From positions 1-64,000 of the forward strand of contig CAZFBS010000009.1 of assembly GCA_964517265.1 (NCBI GenBank): a DNA stretch of 64,000 bases. Direction: 5' to 3'. A program made the position numbers and the translations under genes. Position 1 is the first letter of the stretch, and the number at the start of each line of letters is the position of its first letter. This document shows, piece by piece, positions 45,768 through 53,513 of this stretch. The DNA comes from REEP01 sp964517265. GTDB taxonomy: Bacteria; Pseudomonadota; Alphaproteobacteria; Rhodospirillales; Defluviicoccaceae. The notes beneath the pieces were generated by a model. That model made no database searches. It was not told where the DNA came from and was given only the letters and a program-made list of their open reading frames with translations.

Positions 45768-48054
45768 CGTCTGTCGCGGTCGGGTTGATCGTCGCTTCGT
45801 CCTCGGCCGCCGGCGGCTCTATCGGTTCGGCATCTGCGCGCGGGAACGGCTTCAGGATCAAGGCGCCGAGGGGCGGCAGCACCAGGCTCAGCGAGTAAGG
45901 ATAGCCATGCGCTTCCTGCGCGTCCGCCTGCACCCTGCCACTGTTGCCGACGCCGCTTCCCTCGTAGCAGGCGGCGTCGGTATTCAGGATTTCCGCGTAG
46001 TCGCCGCCCTCGGGGACGCCGACCCGGTAGGACTGACGGACAACAGGGGTGAAGTTGCAGATCACCACCACGAAATCGTTGGGATCCCGCCCGCGCCGAA
46101 CGTAGGAGATGACGCTGTTTTCCGAATCGTGACAGTCGATCCAGGCAAATCCTTCCGGCATACAGTCGTTCTGATAGAGCGCGGGATTGTCCCGATAGAT
46201 GGTGTTGAGATCCTTGATCAGTGTTTGCACCCCGCGTTGCAAGGGGTATTCGAGAAGATGCCAGTCCAGGCTCTTGTTGTGGTTCCACTCGTTGCCCTGG
46301 CCGAACTCACAGCCCATAAAGAGAAGCTTCTTGCCCGACATGGTATACATGAAGGTGTAGTAGCAGCGAAGGTTAGCAAACTTCTGCCAGCCGTCTCCCG
46401 GCATCTTCGATAGAAGAGACCCCTTCCCATGAACCACTTCATCATGCGAAATCGGCAGAATGAAGTTCTCGGTGAAAGCGTATAGCAGACCAAACGTGAG
46501 AAGGTCGTGGTGATACTTGCGGTGTACCGGCTCCTTGGACATGTACCGCAACGTGTCGTTCATCCATCCCATGTTCCATTTGTAGCCGAAGCCAAGCCCG
46601 CCAAGATAGGTCGGCCGCGAGACCATCGGCCATGCCGTCGATTCTTCGGCGACCGTCATCACCCCTTCGTGATGCCCGTACACCAGCTCGTTCATGTTCT
46701 TGAGAAAGTCGATCGCTTCCAGATTCTCGCGACCCCCGAACACGTTGGGGACCCATTCGCCGTGCTTTCGGCTGTAATCGAGGTAGAGCATCGATGCCAC
46801 CGCATCCACGCGAAGGCCGTCGACGTGAAATTCCTCCATCCAGTAGAGGGCATTGGACAGAAGGAAGTTCCGCACCTCGCTGCGTCCGTAGTTGTAGATC
46901 AGCGTATCCCAGTCCATATGCCGGCCGAGTCGCGGATCTTGGTGTTCGTAAAGGTGCGTTCCGTCGAAGTAACTCAAGCCATGGGCATCGCCGGGAAAGT
47001 GACCCGCCACCCAGTCGATCAACACGCCGAGCCCTTCCTGGTGGCACCGGTCGATGAAGAATTTGAAATCCTCCGGCCTGCCGTAGCGGCTTGTCGGGGC
47101 GAACAGGCCGGTCGGCTGGTACCCCCATGATCCGTCAAAGGGAAACTCGTGAACCGGCATCAGCTCGATATGCGTGAAGCCAAGTCCTTTGACATAGGGG
47201 ATCAGGTCATCGGCCAACTCCCGGTAGGTCAGGTAGCGGCTCCCTTCCTCGACCTTGCGTTTCCACGACCCCAGATGCACCTCGTAGATGCTGACCGGAG
47301 CATCGCGATCGTGGGCATGGGCCCGGCGGCCCATCCACTCCTGGTCCTTCCAATCGTAGGTGGCCCGCTGTGGGATCACCGATGCCGTACGCGGGGGGAT
47401 CTCCCCTTCCAATGCCATTGGGTCCGCCTTCAGGGGCATCAGATTGCCGCCGGGGCCACGGATCTCATACTTGTAGGCTTGCCCAGACTTCGCGCCGGGG
47501 ATGAAGATCTCCCACATGCCGCACTCGTAGCGATTTCGCATCGGATGGACCCGGCCGTCCCAGCGGTTGAAATCGCCAACGACGCTGACTTTTCGCGCGT
47601 TGGGCGCCCAAACGGCGAAGGTCGCGCCTTCGACATTGTCGAGGGTCGCCGGATGGGAGCCGATCTTATCGAAGGCGCGGAGGTGACGCCCCTCGGCGAG
47701 CAGGTGCATATCCAGCTGGCCGAGCACGGTCCCGAACCGGTATGGGTCCTCGATCTCGTATTCCTCGTCGCTGTCGTAGGGCAGAAGCCTCAGGCGGTAA
47801 CGGAAGCGTTCGTTTCGCCCCTTGATGGGCCCCAGATAGAAGCCTTCGGGCCGAACGCGCTCCAGCTCTGCGACCACTTCTCCCGATGTCGAATCGACAA
47901 CCGATACCCGCTGGGCATACGGCTGAAACGTGCGGACCACGATGGTTTTGACCTTGGCCTGCATCTCGATATGCATGCCGAGAACCGCAAAGGGATCATG
48001 ATGGTCGGCGTGAACAATCCGGTCGATGTCGGCGTCCAGCTTGGTATCAGGCAT
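45751..48054 (-). CDS. glgB: 1,4-alpha-glucan branching enzyme
   Basis: A 767-residue GH13 branching enzyme that creates the alpha-1,6 branches of glycogen. An N-terminal beta domain, then CBM48 (about 130-230), and the catalytic barrel: VDGLRVDAVASMLYLDY (nucleophile Asp, about residue 428), TVAEESTAWP (Glu, about 482) and PISHDEVVHGKGS. The last 35 residues are a poorly conserved acidic extension rich in Glu, Ala and Pro. First gene of the operon; glgC, glgA and glgP are not in the window. A small inverted repeat lies just upstream. Confidence 0.95.
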   Translation of the reverse strand: MPDTKLDADIDRIVHADHHDPFAVLGMHIEMQAKVKTIVVRTFQPYAQRVSVVDSTSGEVVAELERVRPEGFYLGPIKGRNERFRYRLRLLPYDSDEEYEIEDPYRFGTVLGQLDMHLLAEGRHLRAFDKIGSHPATLDNVEGATFAVWAPNARKVSVVGDFNRWDGRVHPMRNRYECGMWEIFIPGAKSGQAYKYEIRGPGGNLMPLKADPMALEGEIPPRTASVIPQRATYDWKDQEWMGRRAHAHDRDAPVSIYEVHLGSWKRKVEEGSRYLTYRELADDLIPYVKGLGFTHIELMPVHEFPFDGSWGYQPTGLFAPTSRYGRPEDFKFFIDRCHQEGLGVLIDWVAGHFPGDAHGLSYFDGTHLYEHQDPRLGRHMDWDTLIYNYGRSEVRNFLLSNALYWMEEFHVDGLRVDAVASMLYLDYSRKHGEWVPNVFGGRENLEAIDFLKNMNELVYGHHEGVMTVAEESTAWPMVSRPTYLGGLGFGYKWNMGWMNDTLRYMSKEPVHRKYHHDLLTFGLLYAFTENFILPISHDEVVHGKGSLLSKMPGDGWQKFANLRCYYTFMYTMSGKKLLFMGCEFGQGNEWNHNKSLDWHLLEYPLQRGVQTLIKDLNTIYRDNPALYQNDCMPEGFAWIDCHDSENSVISYVRRGRDPNDFVVVICNFTPVVRQSYRVGVPEGGDYAEILNTDAACYEGSGVGNSGRVQADAQEAHGYPYSLSLVLPPLGALILKPFPRADAEPIEPPAAEDEATINPTATDDAKEG

Positions 48055-48057
48055 AAT

Positions 48058-48074
48058 ATAAACATCCCGTTTAT
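48058..48074. promoter_or_regulatory. Inverted repeat at the glgB start
   Basis: ATAAAC (48058-48063) and GTTTAT (48069-48074) flank ATCCC, 3-20 bases upstream of the glgB start codon on the minus strand, in an AT-rich patch. It could be a repressor site or a small hairpin covering the ribosome site, which is otherwise weak. No known operator is recognised. Confidence 0.3.
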
Positions 48075-48196
48075 GTCGCCGCGGCTTTGAAGATCCGCGT
48101 GCAGCGCGTTTCTAGATTTGGTCAATCGGTGGGGGTCGTTCGCACGTTTGCCAACGCCGGGGCACGACCTCCCGCACAAAGGTTTCTGCTCCAGGC

Positions 48197-48589
48197 CTAT
48201 TTTTTCTTGGACGCTGTCTTCCGCTTGCGCGTGCCTTTCTCCTCGGGCTCCTGCGCAGACGCGGCCGTTGCCGCTTTCTTTTTCTCCGCCGTTTTCAAGG
48301 TGGAGGCAGATGTTTCGGCTTCGGCAGACTTGGTCTGAGATATCGGCTTGGGAGAGCGCTTGGGCTTTGCTTCAGGCGTGGGCTCGCGCGGACTCTCAGA
48401 CGTGGCTGCGGGCTGTGCCTCCGCCTGAGCTTCAGGCTCGCTTACAGGAGTCGCCGCCTGGGCATCCTCCCGTGCAATTTCTTCTTCGGCGCGCCGCCAG
48501 TTCTCGGCATCCTGGCCGCTGGGACGGCCCTGCCGATCCCAGATCTCGTAGGCGCGCTGCTCAATTCTCTTGTGCCGATCATCGCTCAT
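48197..48589 (-). CDS. DUF2934 domain protein with basic Ala/Lys-rich tail
   Basis: A 130-residue protein. Residues 1-45 match the DUF2934 pattern: RIEQRAYEIWDRQGRP, then NWRRAEEEIA. The rest is low complexity, rich in Ala, Pro, Glu, Ser and Lys, ending KRKTASKKK, like histone-H1-type tails. Function is unknown. It is co-directional with glgB (142 bp apart); DUF2934 genes often sit near glycogen and trehalose genes, so a stress or storage link is plausible but inferred. GGGGGTAA precedes ATG 48589. Confidence 0.8.
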   Translation of the reverse strand: MSDDRHKRIEQRAYEIWDRQGRPSGQDAENWRRAEEEIAREDAQAATPVSEPEAQAEAQPAATSESPREPTPEAKPKRSPKPISQTKSAEAETSASTLKTAEKKKAATAASAQEPEEKGTRKRKTASKKK

Positions 48590-48616
48590 AAGACGTTACC
48601 CCCGTTGCTTGTCCGG

Positions 48617-48658
48617 ACTTGGCCTGCGGTTGCAAAGCGGGCGAATGTTAGGCCAAGT
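48617..48658. promoter_or_regulatory. Inverted repeat in the DUF2934-hydrogenase divergent region
   Basis: ACTTGGCCT (48617-48625) and AGGCCAAGT (48650-48658) are perfect inverted copies separated by 24 bases, within the 263-base gap between two divergent genes. The half-site spacing is large for a simple dimer site; a tetramer site or mRNA hairpin is possible. No sigma-54 or FNR site with correct spacing was found. Confidence 0.35.
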
Positions 48659-48852
48659 GTGCAGGCTTCGCGACAGCAAATTCGCCAACTCCACAGCCAT
48701 CGCACGCGATTCCGAAGGGCCCGGCTGTCCTGCCGGCTTTCCGCGCGCGCCTTCAATACGCACTGCTGACATCCCTGCCATCGCAATCTGGCCATTTACC
48801 CGCAGGTCGCGCTGACGCACAATACAGCACGGGCAGATGGGTACAACCGATT

Positions 48853-50010
48853 GTGAGCGGCCAAGACGCAGTCGATTATCCTGGTGATCTCCCGGCTCTG
48901 GTCCTGACCCGTGCCGGCGTGCAAGAGTTGATCGACGGCATGAAGGCGGGCGGGTACACTGTCCTCGGACCGCGCATCATCGGCAACGCGATTGTGGTGG
49001 ATGAGATCGCGGCGCTGTCCGATCTGCCGGTCGGCTGGGCCGATGAGCAGGAGGGCGGCCACTACCGGCTGCACGAGACCGGGAGCGGCGCACTGTTCGG
49101 CTTTGCCGCCACGGCCCAAGGCTGGAAGCGCTACTTTTACCCTTCGTGCGAGCGCCTTTGGGCGGCACGGCGGCACGAAGCATCCTTTGTCGTGGAAGAT
49201 CCGCAACCGATCAGCGACCGGTATGCCCTGTTCGGCATCCGGGCCTGTGATCTGGCCGGTCTTGCCGTGCTCGACCGGGTGCTGGGGAGCGAAGGCGCGA
49301 ACGATTGGCGGTATCAGGAGCGAAGGCGAGAGGCCTTCGTCGTCGCTGTCGATTGCGGGGCTCCCAGTGCGACATGCTTTTGCGCTTCAATGGGTACGGG
49401 TCCTTCGGCGAAAGACGGCTTCGATCTCGTATTGACCGAACTGAAGGACGATCGACGCCATGAGTTCCTCGTCCGGGCAGGATCCCAGCGCGGAGAGGCG
49501 GCGTTGCGTCTCCTCGACAGCCGCATTGCCGAGAAGGAGGATCGGGCAGCGGCACGCCGCCAGAGCATCGAGGCGGCACGCCGCATGACCCGGCAAATGG
49601 TTCCCGATGTCGCCGCGCTTCTGCGGCGCAATCTCGACCACGGGCGCTGGCAGGAGACGGCCGAGCGGTGCCTCACGTGCGGCAACTGCACCTCCGTCTG
49701 CCCGACCTGCTTTTGCACCGATGTTGAAGAGTCGACCACGCTGGATGGAAGCGCTGCCGAACGCCGTCGAGTGTGGGATTCCTGTTTCAACGTCGCGTTC
49801 AGTTTTCTTCACGGCGGCAGTATCCGTCGGAGCGCCGCCGCGCGCTACCGCCAGTGGATCACCCACAAGCTCAGCTTCTGGCACGAGCAGTTCGGGATGT
49901 CCGGCTGCGTCGGCTGCGGGCGCTGCATCACCTGGTGCCCGGTCGGCATCGATATCACCGAGGAAGTGCGCGCGGTTCGCGACGGCGAGACGAAGGAGTC
50001 GTCATGGTGA
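48853..50010 (+). CDS. Group 3b [NiFe] hydrogenase beta subunit (iron-sulfur protein)
   Basis: A 385-residue electron-transfer subunit of a soluble NAD(P)-linked hydrogenase (HydB/sulfhydrogenase beta type). The N-terminal two thirds matches this family (RACDLAGLAVLDRV, about residue 130; DCGAPSATCFC, about 166). Two ferredoxin-like motifs follow: CLTCGNCTSVCPTC (about 273) and CVGCGRCITWCPVGI (about 351). It links the hydrogenase core to the flavin subunit. GTG 48853 is the start. First gene of a tightly overlapping five-gene operon. Confidence 0.88.
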   Translation: MSGQDAVDYPGDLPALVLTRAGVQELIDGMKAGGYTVLGPRIIGNAIVVDEIAALSDLPVGWADEQEGGHYRLHETGSGALFGFAATAQGWKRYFYPSCERLWAARRHEASFVVEDPQPISDRYALFGIRACDLAGLAVLDRVLGSEGANDWRYQERRREAFVVAVDCGAPSATCFCASMGTGPSAKDGFDLVLTELKDDRRHEFLVRAGSQRGEAALRLLDSRIAEKEDRAAARRQSIEAARRMTRQMVPDVAALLRRNLDHGRWQETAERCLTCGNCTSVCPTCFCTDVEESTTLDGSAAERRRVWDSCFNVAFSFLHGGSIRRSAAARYRQWITHKLSFWHEQFGMSGCVGCGRCITWCPVGIDITEEVRAVRDGETKESSW

Positions 50011-50477
50011 GCAAAGAGGGACTGGGCGCGATCCTTGAGGATCATCCGTTTTGTGCAGGAATGGGCGCCGGGCACCGGGATCTTGTGGTCGGGTGTGCCA
50101 GAAACGAGGTCTTTGCCGCCGATCAGTATCTTTACCGGGAGAACGACCCTGCTGACAGGTTCTATCTGATCCGCCACGGCCGAGTGGCTCTGGAAGTGCA
50201 CGTGCCGGGCAGGGCGGCGATCGTCGTCGATACGCTCGGCAGCGGCGAGATGTTGAACTGGTCGTGGCTGGCGCCGCCGTACCGTGCGCAGTTCGATGCC
50301 CGCGCCGTTGAACAAACCCGGGTCATCAGCCTCGATGGGGGTTGCCTGCGCGGCAAGATGGATGAGGATTGGGCTCTGGGTTATGAGTTGCATCGGCGTT
50401 TCGCGCCGGTGGTCGCCGCGCGACTGGCCGCCGCCCGGCGCCAGCTTATCGACATGTACGGGCACCCGCACGACTGA
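50004..50477 (+). CDS. Cyclic-nucleotide-binding-domain protein of the hydrogenase operon
   Basis: A 157-residue stand-alone cNMP-binding fold: YLYRENDPADRFYLIRHGRVAL (about residues 37-58) is the typical beta barrel, and GSGEM plus PPYRAQFDA (about 76-95) correspond to the phosphate-binding cassette with Glu and Arg-Ala retained. There is no helix-turn-helix, so it is not a Crp-type regulator. The position between beta and gamma subunit genes, overlapping both, suggests an allosteric or assembly role in the complex. ATG 50004 overlaps the upstream stop by 7 bp. Confidence 0.85.
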   Translation: MVSKEGLGAILEDHPFCAGMGAGHRDLVVGCARNEVFAADQYLYRENDPADRFYLIRHGRVALEVHVPGRAAIVVDTLGSGEMLNWSWLAPPYRAQFDARAVEQTRVISLDGGCLRGKMDEDWALGYELHRRFAPVVAARLAAARRQLIDMYGHPHD

Positions 50478-51331
50478 TGCCGGACCTCGCCATCGCCGCT
50501 GCCGTCCGCGAGCCGATGATCCCCCGGCCATTCGTCGTCGAGCGGGTGATTGAGGACATCAGCGACACCGTCACGCTTGTGCTCAGCGCCGAAGGGGGCG
50601 ACGGAAGCTTCCGCTTCCATCCCGGCCAGTTCAACATGCTGTACGTCTTCGGCGTTGGCGAGGTGCCGATCAGCATCAGCGGCGATCCGGACGCGGATGG
50701 CCCGCTCCTTCATACCGTTCGCGCCGTCGGTCCGGTGACGCGCGCATTGGCGCGGCTGAAGCCCGGCGCCGTGATCGGAGTCCGCGGACCGTTCGGCAGC
50801 GCGTGGCCGGATGAGGAGGCCGAAGGCCGCGACGTCGTGTTCGTTGCCGGCGGGGTCGGACTCGCTCCGCTGCGGCCGGCCATCGTGCGGACTCTGAGCC
50901 ATCGCCGCCGATACGGAGGGGCGACGCTGTTCTATGGCGCGCGGACCCCCAAGGACATCCTGTTCCGCGGCGATCTGGACGCATGGAGCGGCCGGCGCGA
51001 TCTGAGGGTGGAAGTGACGGTGGATCGGGCCGCAAGCGACTGGCAGGGCAGCGTCGGCGTCGTCACCAAGCTGATCGCGCACAGCCCCATCAAACCCAGG
51101 CAAACCACAGCCCTGCTCTGCGGGCCGGAGATCATGTTGCGCCTTGCCGCTCGTGCCCTGATGGAACGGGGCGTTGCCGCCCGCTCCATTTTCATATCGA
51201 TGGAACGCAACATGAAATGCGCTGCCGGCTTCTGCGGCCATTGCCAGTTCGGCGGCCACTTCGTCTGTCGCGACGGACCGGTGTTCCGGTTCGATCGCAT
51301 CCAGGACATCTTTGCGGTACGGGAGCTATAG
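50477..51331 (+). CDS. Group 3b hydrogenase gamma subunit (FAD/NAD(P)-binding)
   Basis: A 284-residue ferredoxin-NADP-reductase-like protein. The FAD-binding barrel includes FHPGQFNMLYVFGVGE (about residue 52) and ISISG; the NAD(P) domain has VFVAGGVGLAPLRP (about residue 121). The C-terminus binds a [2Fe-2S] cluster through Cys248, Cys253, Cys256 and Cys264. It exchanges electrons between NAD(P)H and the iron-sulfur chain. The start overlaps the cNMP gene stop (TGATG). Confidence 0.9.
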   Translation: MPDLAIAAAVREPMIPRPFVVERVIEDISDTVTLVLSAEGGDGSFRFHPGQFNMLYVFGVGEVPISISGDPDADGPLLHTVRAVGPVTRALARLKPGAVIGVRGPFGSAWPDEEAEGRDVVFVAGGVGLAPLRPAIVRTLSHRRRYGGATLFYGARTPKDILFRGDLDAWSGRRDLRVEVTVDRAASDWQGSVGVVTKLIAHSPIKPRQTTALLCGPEIMLRLAARALMERGVAARSIFISMERNMKCAAGFCGHCQFGGHFVCRDGPVFRFDRIQDIFAVREL

Positions 51332-51343
51332 GAGAAGGCGGTC

Positions 51344-52117
51344 TTGGCTGCGATGAAACCGAAACTGGCGGTGTGGAAATTCGCATCCTGCGACGGCTGC
51401 CAGCTCACCCTGCTCGATTGTGAGGACGAACTTTTCGAGATCGCGGGGCGGATCGAGATCGCCCATTTTCTTGAGGCGAGCAGCGCCCACATCGACGGGC
51501 CGTACGACATCTCGCTTATCGAAGGCTCGATCACCACCGCCGATGACGCGGAACGAATCCAGGCGATCCGGCAGCAATCGCGGATTCTGATCACCATCGG
51601 CGCCTGCGCCACTTCCGGCGGCATTCAGGCTCTGCGCAATTTCGCCGATATCGACGACTTCATTGCCAGCGTCTATGCCGAGCCCTGCTACATCAGCACG
51701 CTGGCGCGGTCCACGCCGATCCAGGACCACGTCCCCGTCGACTTCGAGTTGCGCGGCTGCCCCATTGCAAAGCATCAACTGATTGAAGCGATCACCGCGC
51801 TGCTCAACGGCCGCGCGCCCCATCTGCCCGGCTACAGCGAATGCATCGAGTGCAAGCGCAACGGCACCGTCTGCGTGATGGTCGCCTCCGGCATCCGCTG
51901 CCTCGGTCCGGTCACCCAGGCCGGTTGCGGCAACCTCTGCCCGCCGCGGGGGCGCGGATGCTATGGCTGCTTTGGTCCGATGGAAACCCCCAACACCGCA
52001 AGCCTGGCGCGGTGGATGGCGGCGCTCGGCACCAGCGAGGAAGGCATTCGTGATGCCTTCCGCAGCTTTAATGCGGCCGCTCCGGCATTTCGTCGCCAGA
52101 GCGAGCGTCATGACTGA
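51344..52117 (+). CDS. Group 3b [NiFe] hydrogenase delta (small) subunit
   Basis: A 257-residue hydrogenase small subunit without a Tat signal, so cytoplasmic. The proximal cluster ligands start at CDGCQLTLLD (Cys16, Cys19), with GACATSGG near residue 87 and GCPIAKHQL near 140. Further clusters are bound by the Cys-rich C-terminal half (CIECKRNGTVC, GCGNLCPPRGRGCYGC). TTG 51344 fits GGAGAAGG at 5 bases; ATG 51353 is the alternative. Its end overlaps the large-subunit gene by 8 bp. Confidence 0.92.
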   Translation: MAAMKPKLAVWKFASCDGCQLTLLDCEDELFEIAGRIEIAHFLEASSAHIDGPYDISLIEGSITTADDAERIQAIRQQSRILITIGACATSGGIQALRNFADIDDFIASVYAEPCYISTLARSTPIQDHVPVDFELRGCPIAKHQLIEAITALLNGRAPHLPGYSECIECKRNGTVCVMVASGIRCLGPVTQAGCGNLCPPRGRGCYGCFGPMETPNTASLARWMAALGTSEEGIRDAFRSFNAAAPAFRRQSERHD

Positions 52118-53423
52118 GGCGGGCTCCGGCCAACCGGCGACGCGCACGATCAAGGTCGGGGCGCTGGCGCGGGTGGAGGGCGAAGGCGGGCTTTTCGTGC
52201 GGATGAAGGGCGAGGCGATCACCGATCTTCAGCTTCGTATCTTCGAGCCGCCGCGTTTCTTCGAGGCCCTGCTGCGCGGCCGCCTGTACGCCGAGGCGCC
52301 GGATATCACGTCCAGGATCTGCGGGATCTGTCCGATCGCCTACATCATGAGCGCGAGCTTGGCGATGGAGGATGCACTCGGCGCACGGGTGAGCGGCATC
52401 CCGCGCGATCTGCGCCGCCTGGCCTACTGCGGCGAGTGGATCGAGAGCCACGTTCTGCACGTCGCGATGCTTCATGCGCCCGACTTCCTGCGCGTCGACG
52501 ACATCTTCGCCGTCGCGAAAACGCACCCGGAGTTGGTCAGGAGCGCGCTCAAGCTGAAGAAGCTCGGCAACCGGATCATCGAGGTGATCGGCGGGCGGGC
52601 GGTCCATCCGGTCAATTTTCGGGTCGGCGGGTTCTACGCTGCGCCCCCTGAGCGGGAAGTGCAGAACCTGCGGGACGAGCTGAAGTGGGGGATCGAGGCC
52701 GCGATCGCGCTCACCCGTGCGGTCGGCGCATTCGAGTTCCCGCCGCTGGAGCAGGACTACACGTATGTCTCGCTGCGGCACGACGACGAGTATCCGATCG
52801 AGGCGGAACGGATCGTCTCCAGCCGGGGACTCGATATCCCGGTCTCGGCCTTTCTCGATCACTTCACCGAGGAGCACGTCGAGCGGTCGACGGCGCTGCA
52901 CGGGATGACGCGAGGGGGCGAGGCCTATCTGGTCGGCCCCTTGGCCCGCTACGCCAACAACTTCGATCGCCTGACCCCGCTGGCGCAGCAAGCCGCGCGG
53001 CAGGCCGGACTGGGCCGCGTCTGTCGCAATCCGTTTCAGAGCATCGTCGTCAGGATGGTCGAGGTCATGTACGCCTGCGAGGAGGCGCTGCGGCTGGTCG
53101 AGGCTTACGCGCTGCCCGAGAGCCCGTCCGTGCCGCTCACTCCCGGCAGCGGCGAGGGCCATGGCGCGAGCGAGGCGCCGCGCGGACTTCTCTATCACCG
53201 CTACCGGCTCGATCGCGAGGGTCGGATCACCAGTGCCAATATCGTCCCGCCGACGGCGCAGAACCAGAAGCAGATCGAAGCCGATCTTCGTGCCGCGATC
53301 GAGGCCAACTCCAAAGCCGCCGATGCGGATCTCAAGTGGCGCTGCGAGCAGACGATCCGCAACTATGATCCCTGCATCTCCTGCGCCACTCACTTTCTCG
53401 ATCTGACGGTGGAGCGGGAATAG
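52110..53423 (+). CDS. Group 3b [NiFe] hydrogenase alpha (large) subunit
   Basis: A 437-residue catalytic subunit that reversibly oxidises H2. The Ni-Fe ligands are in SRICGICPIAY (about residues 67-77) and DPCISCATH (420-428). The nine residues after His428 would be the C-terminal peptide removed by a maturation protease. RxCGIC and DPCISCATH match group 3b enzymes, which couple H2 to NADP(H) and can show sulfur reductase activity. Neither the protease nor any hyp gene is in the window, so maturation must come from elsewhere. ATG 52110 overlaps the small-subunit stop. Confidence 0.93.
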   Translation: MTEAGSGQPATRTIKVGALARVEGEGGLFVRMKGEAITDLQLRIFEPPRFFEALLRGRLYAEAPDITSRICGICPIAYIMSASLAMEDALGARVSGIPRDLRRLAYCGEWIESHVLHVAMLHAPDFLRVDDIFAVAKTHPELVRSALKLKKLGNRIIEVIGGRAVHPVNFRVGGFYAAPPEREVQNLRDELKWGIEAAIALTRAVGAFEFPPLEQDYTYVSLRHDDEYPIEAERIVSSRGLDIPVSAFLDHFTEEHVERSTALHGMTRGGEAYLVGPLARYANNFDRLTPLAQQAARQAGLGRVCRNPFQSIVVRMVEVMYACEEALRLVEAYALPESPSVPLTPGSGEGHGASEAPRGLLYHRYRLDREGRITSANIVPPTAQNQKQIEADLRAAIEANSKAADADLKWRCEQTIRNYDPCISCATHFLDLTVERE

Positions 53424-53473
53424 AGTCCGCGAATTCGCCGGCCGCCTTTCCGAGGACCGTCTTTTCCAAAGCC

Positions 53474-53501
53474 GCCTCTCCCCAGCGCGAGGGGGAGAGG
53501 C
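53474..53501. repeat. CCTCTCCC/GGGAGAGG palindrome, copy 1 (possible bidirectional terminator)
   Basis: A perfect 10-bp inverted repeat (53474-53483 with 53492-53501), loop AGCGCGAG, between the convergent hydrogenase alpha gene and GH57 gene. It has no T run but could stop transcription in both directions. The same core occurs again at 55235-55272, so it looks like a dispersed intergenic palindrome family. Confidence 0.6.
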
Positions 53502-53513
53502 GAGGGAGCCCGT

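Noticed and set aside
48620..48634. Sigma-54-like promoter (TGGC...TTGC) upstream of the hydrogenase operon
   Set aside because: The GG and GC elements are separated by 9 bases instead of the required 10, and no activator site was found.
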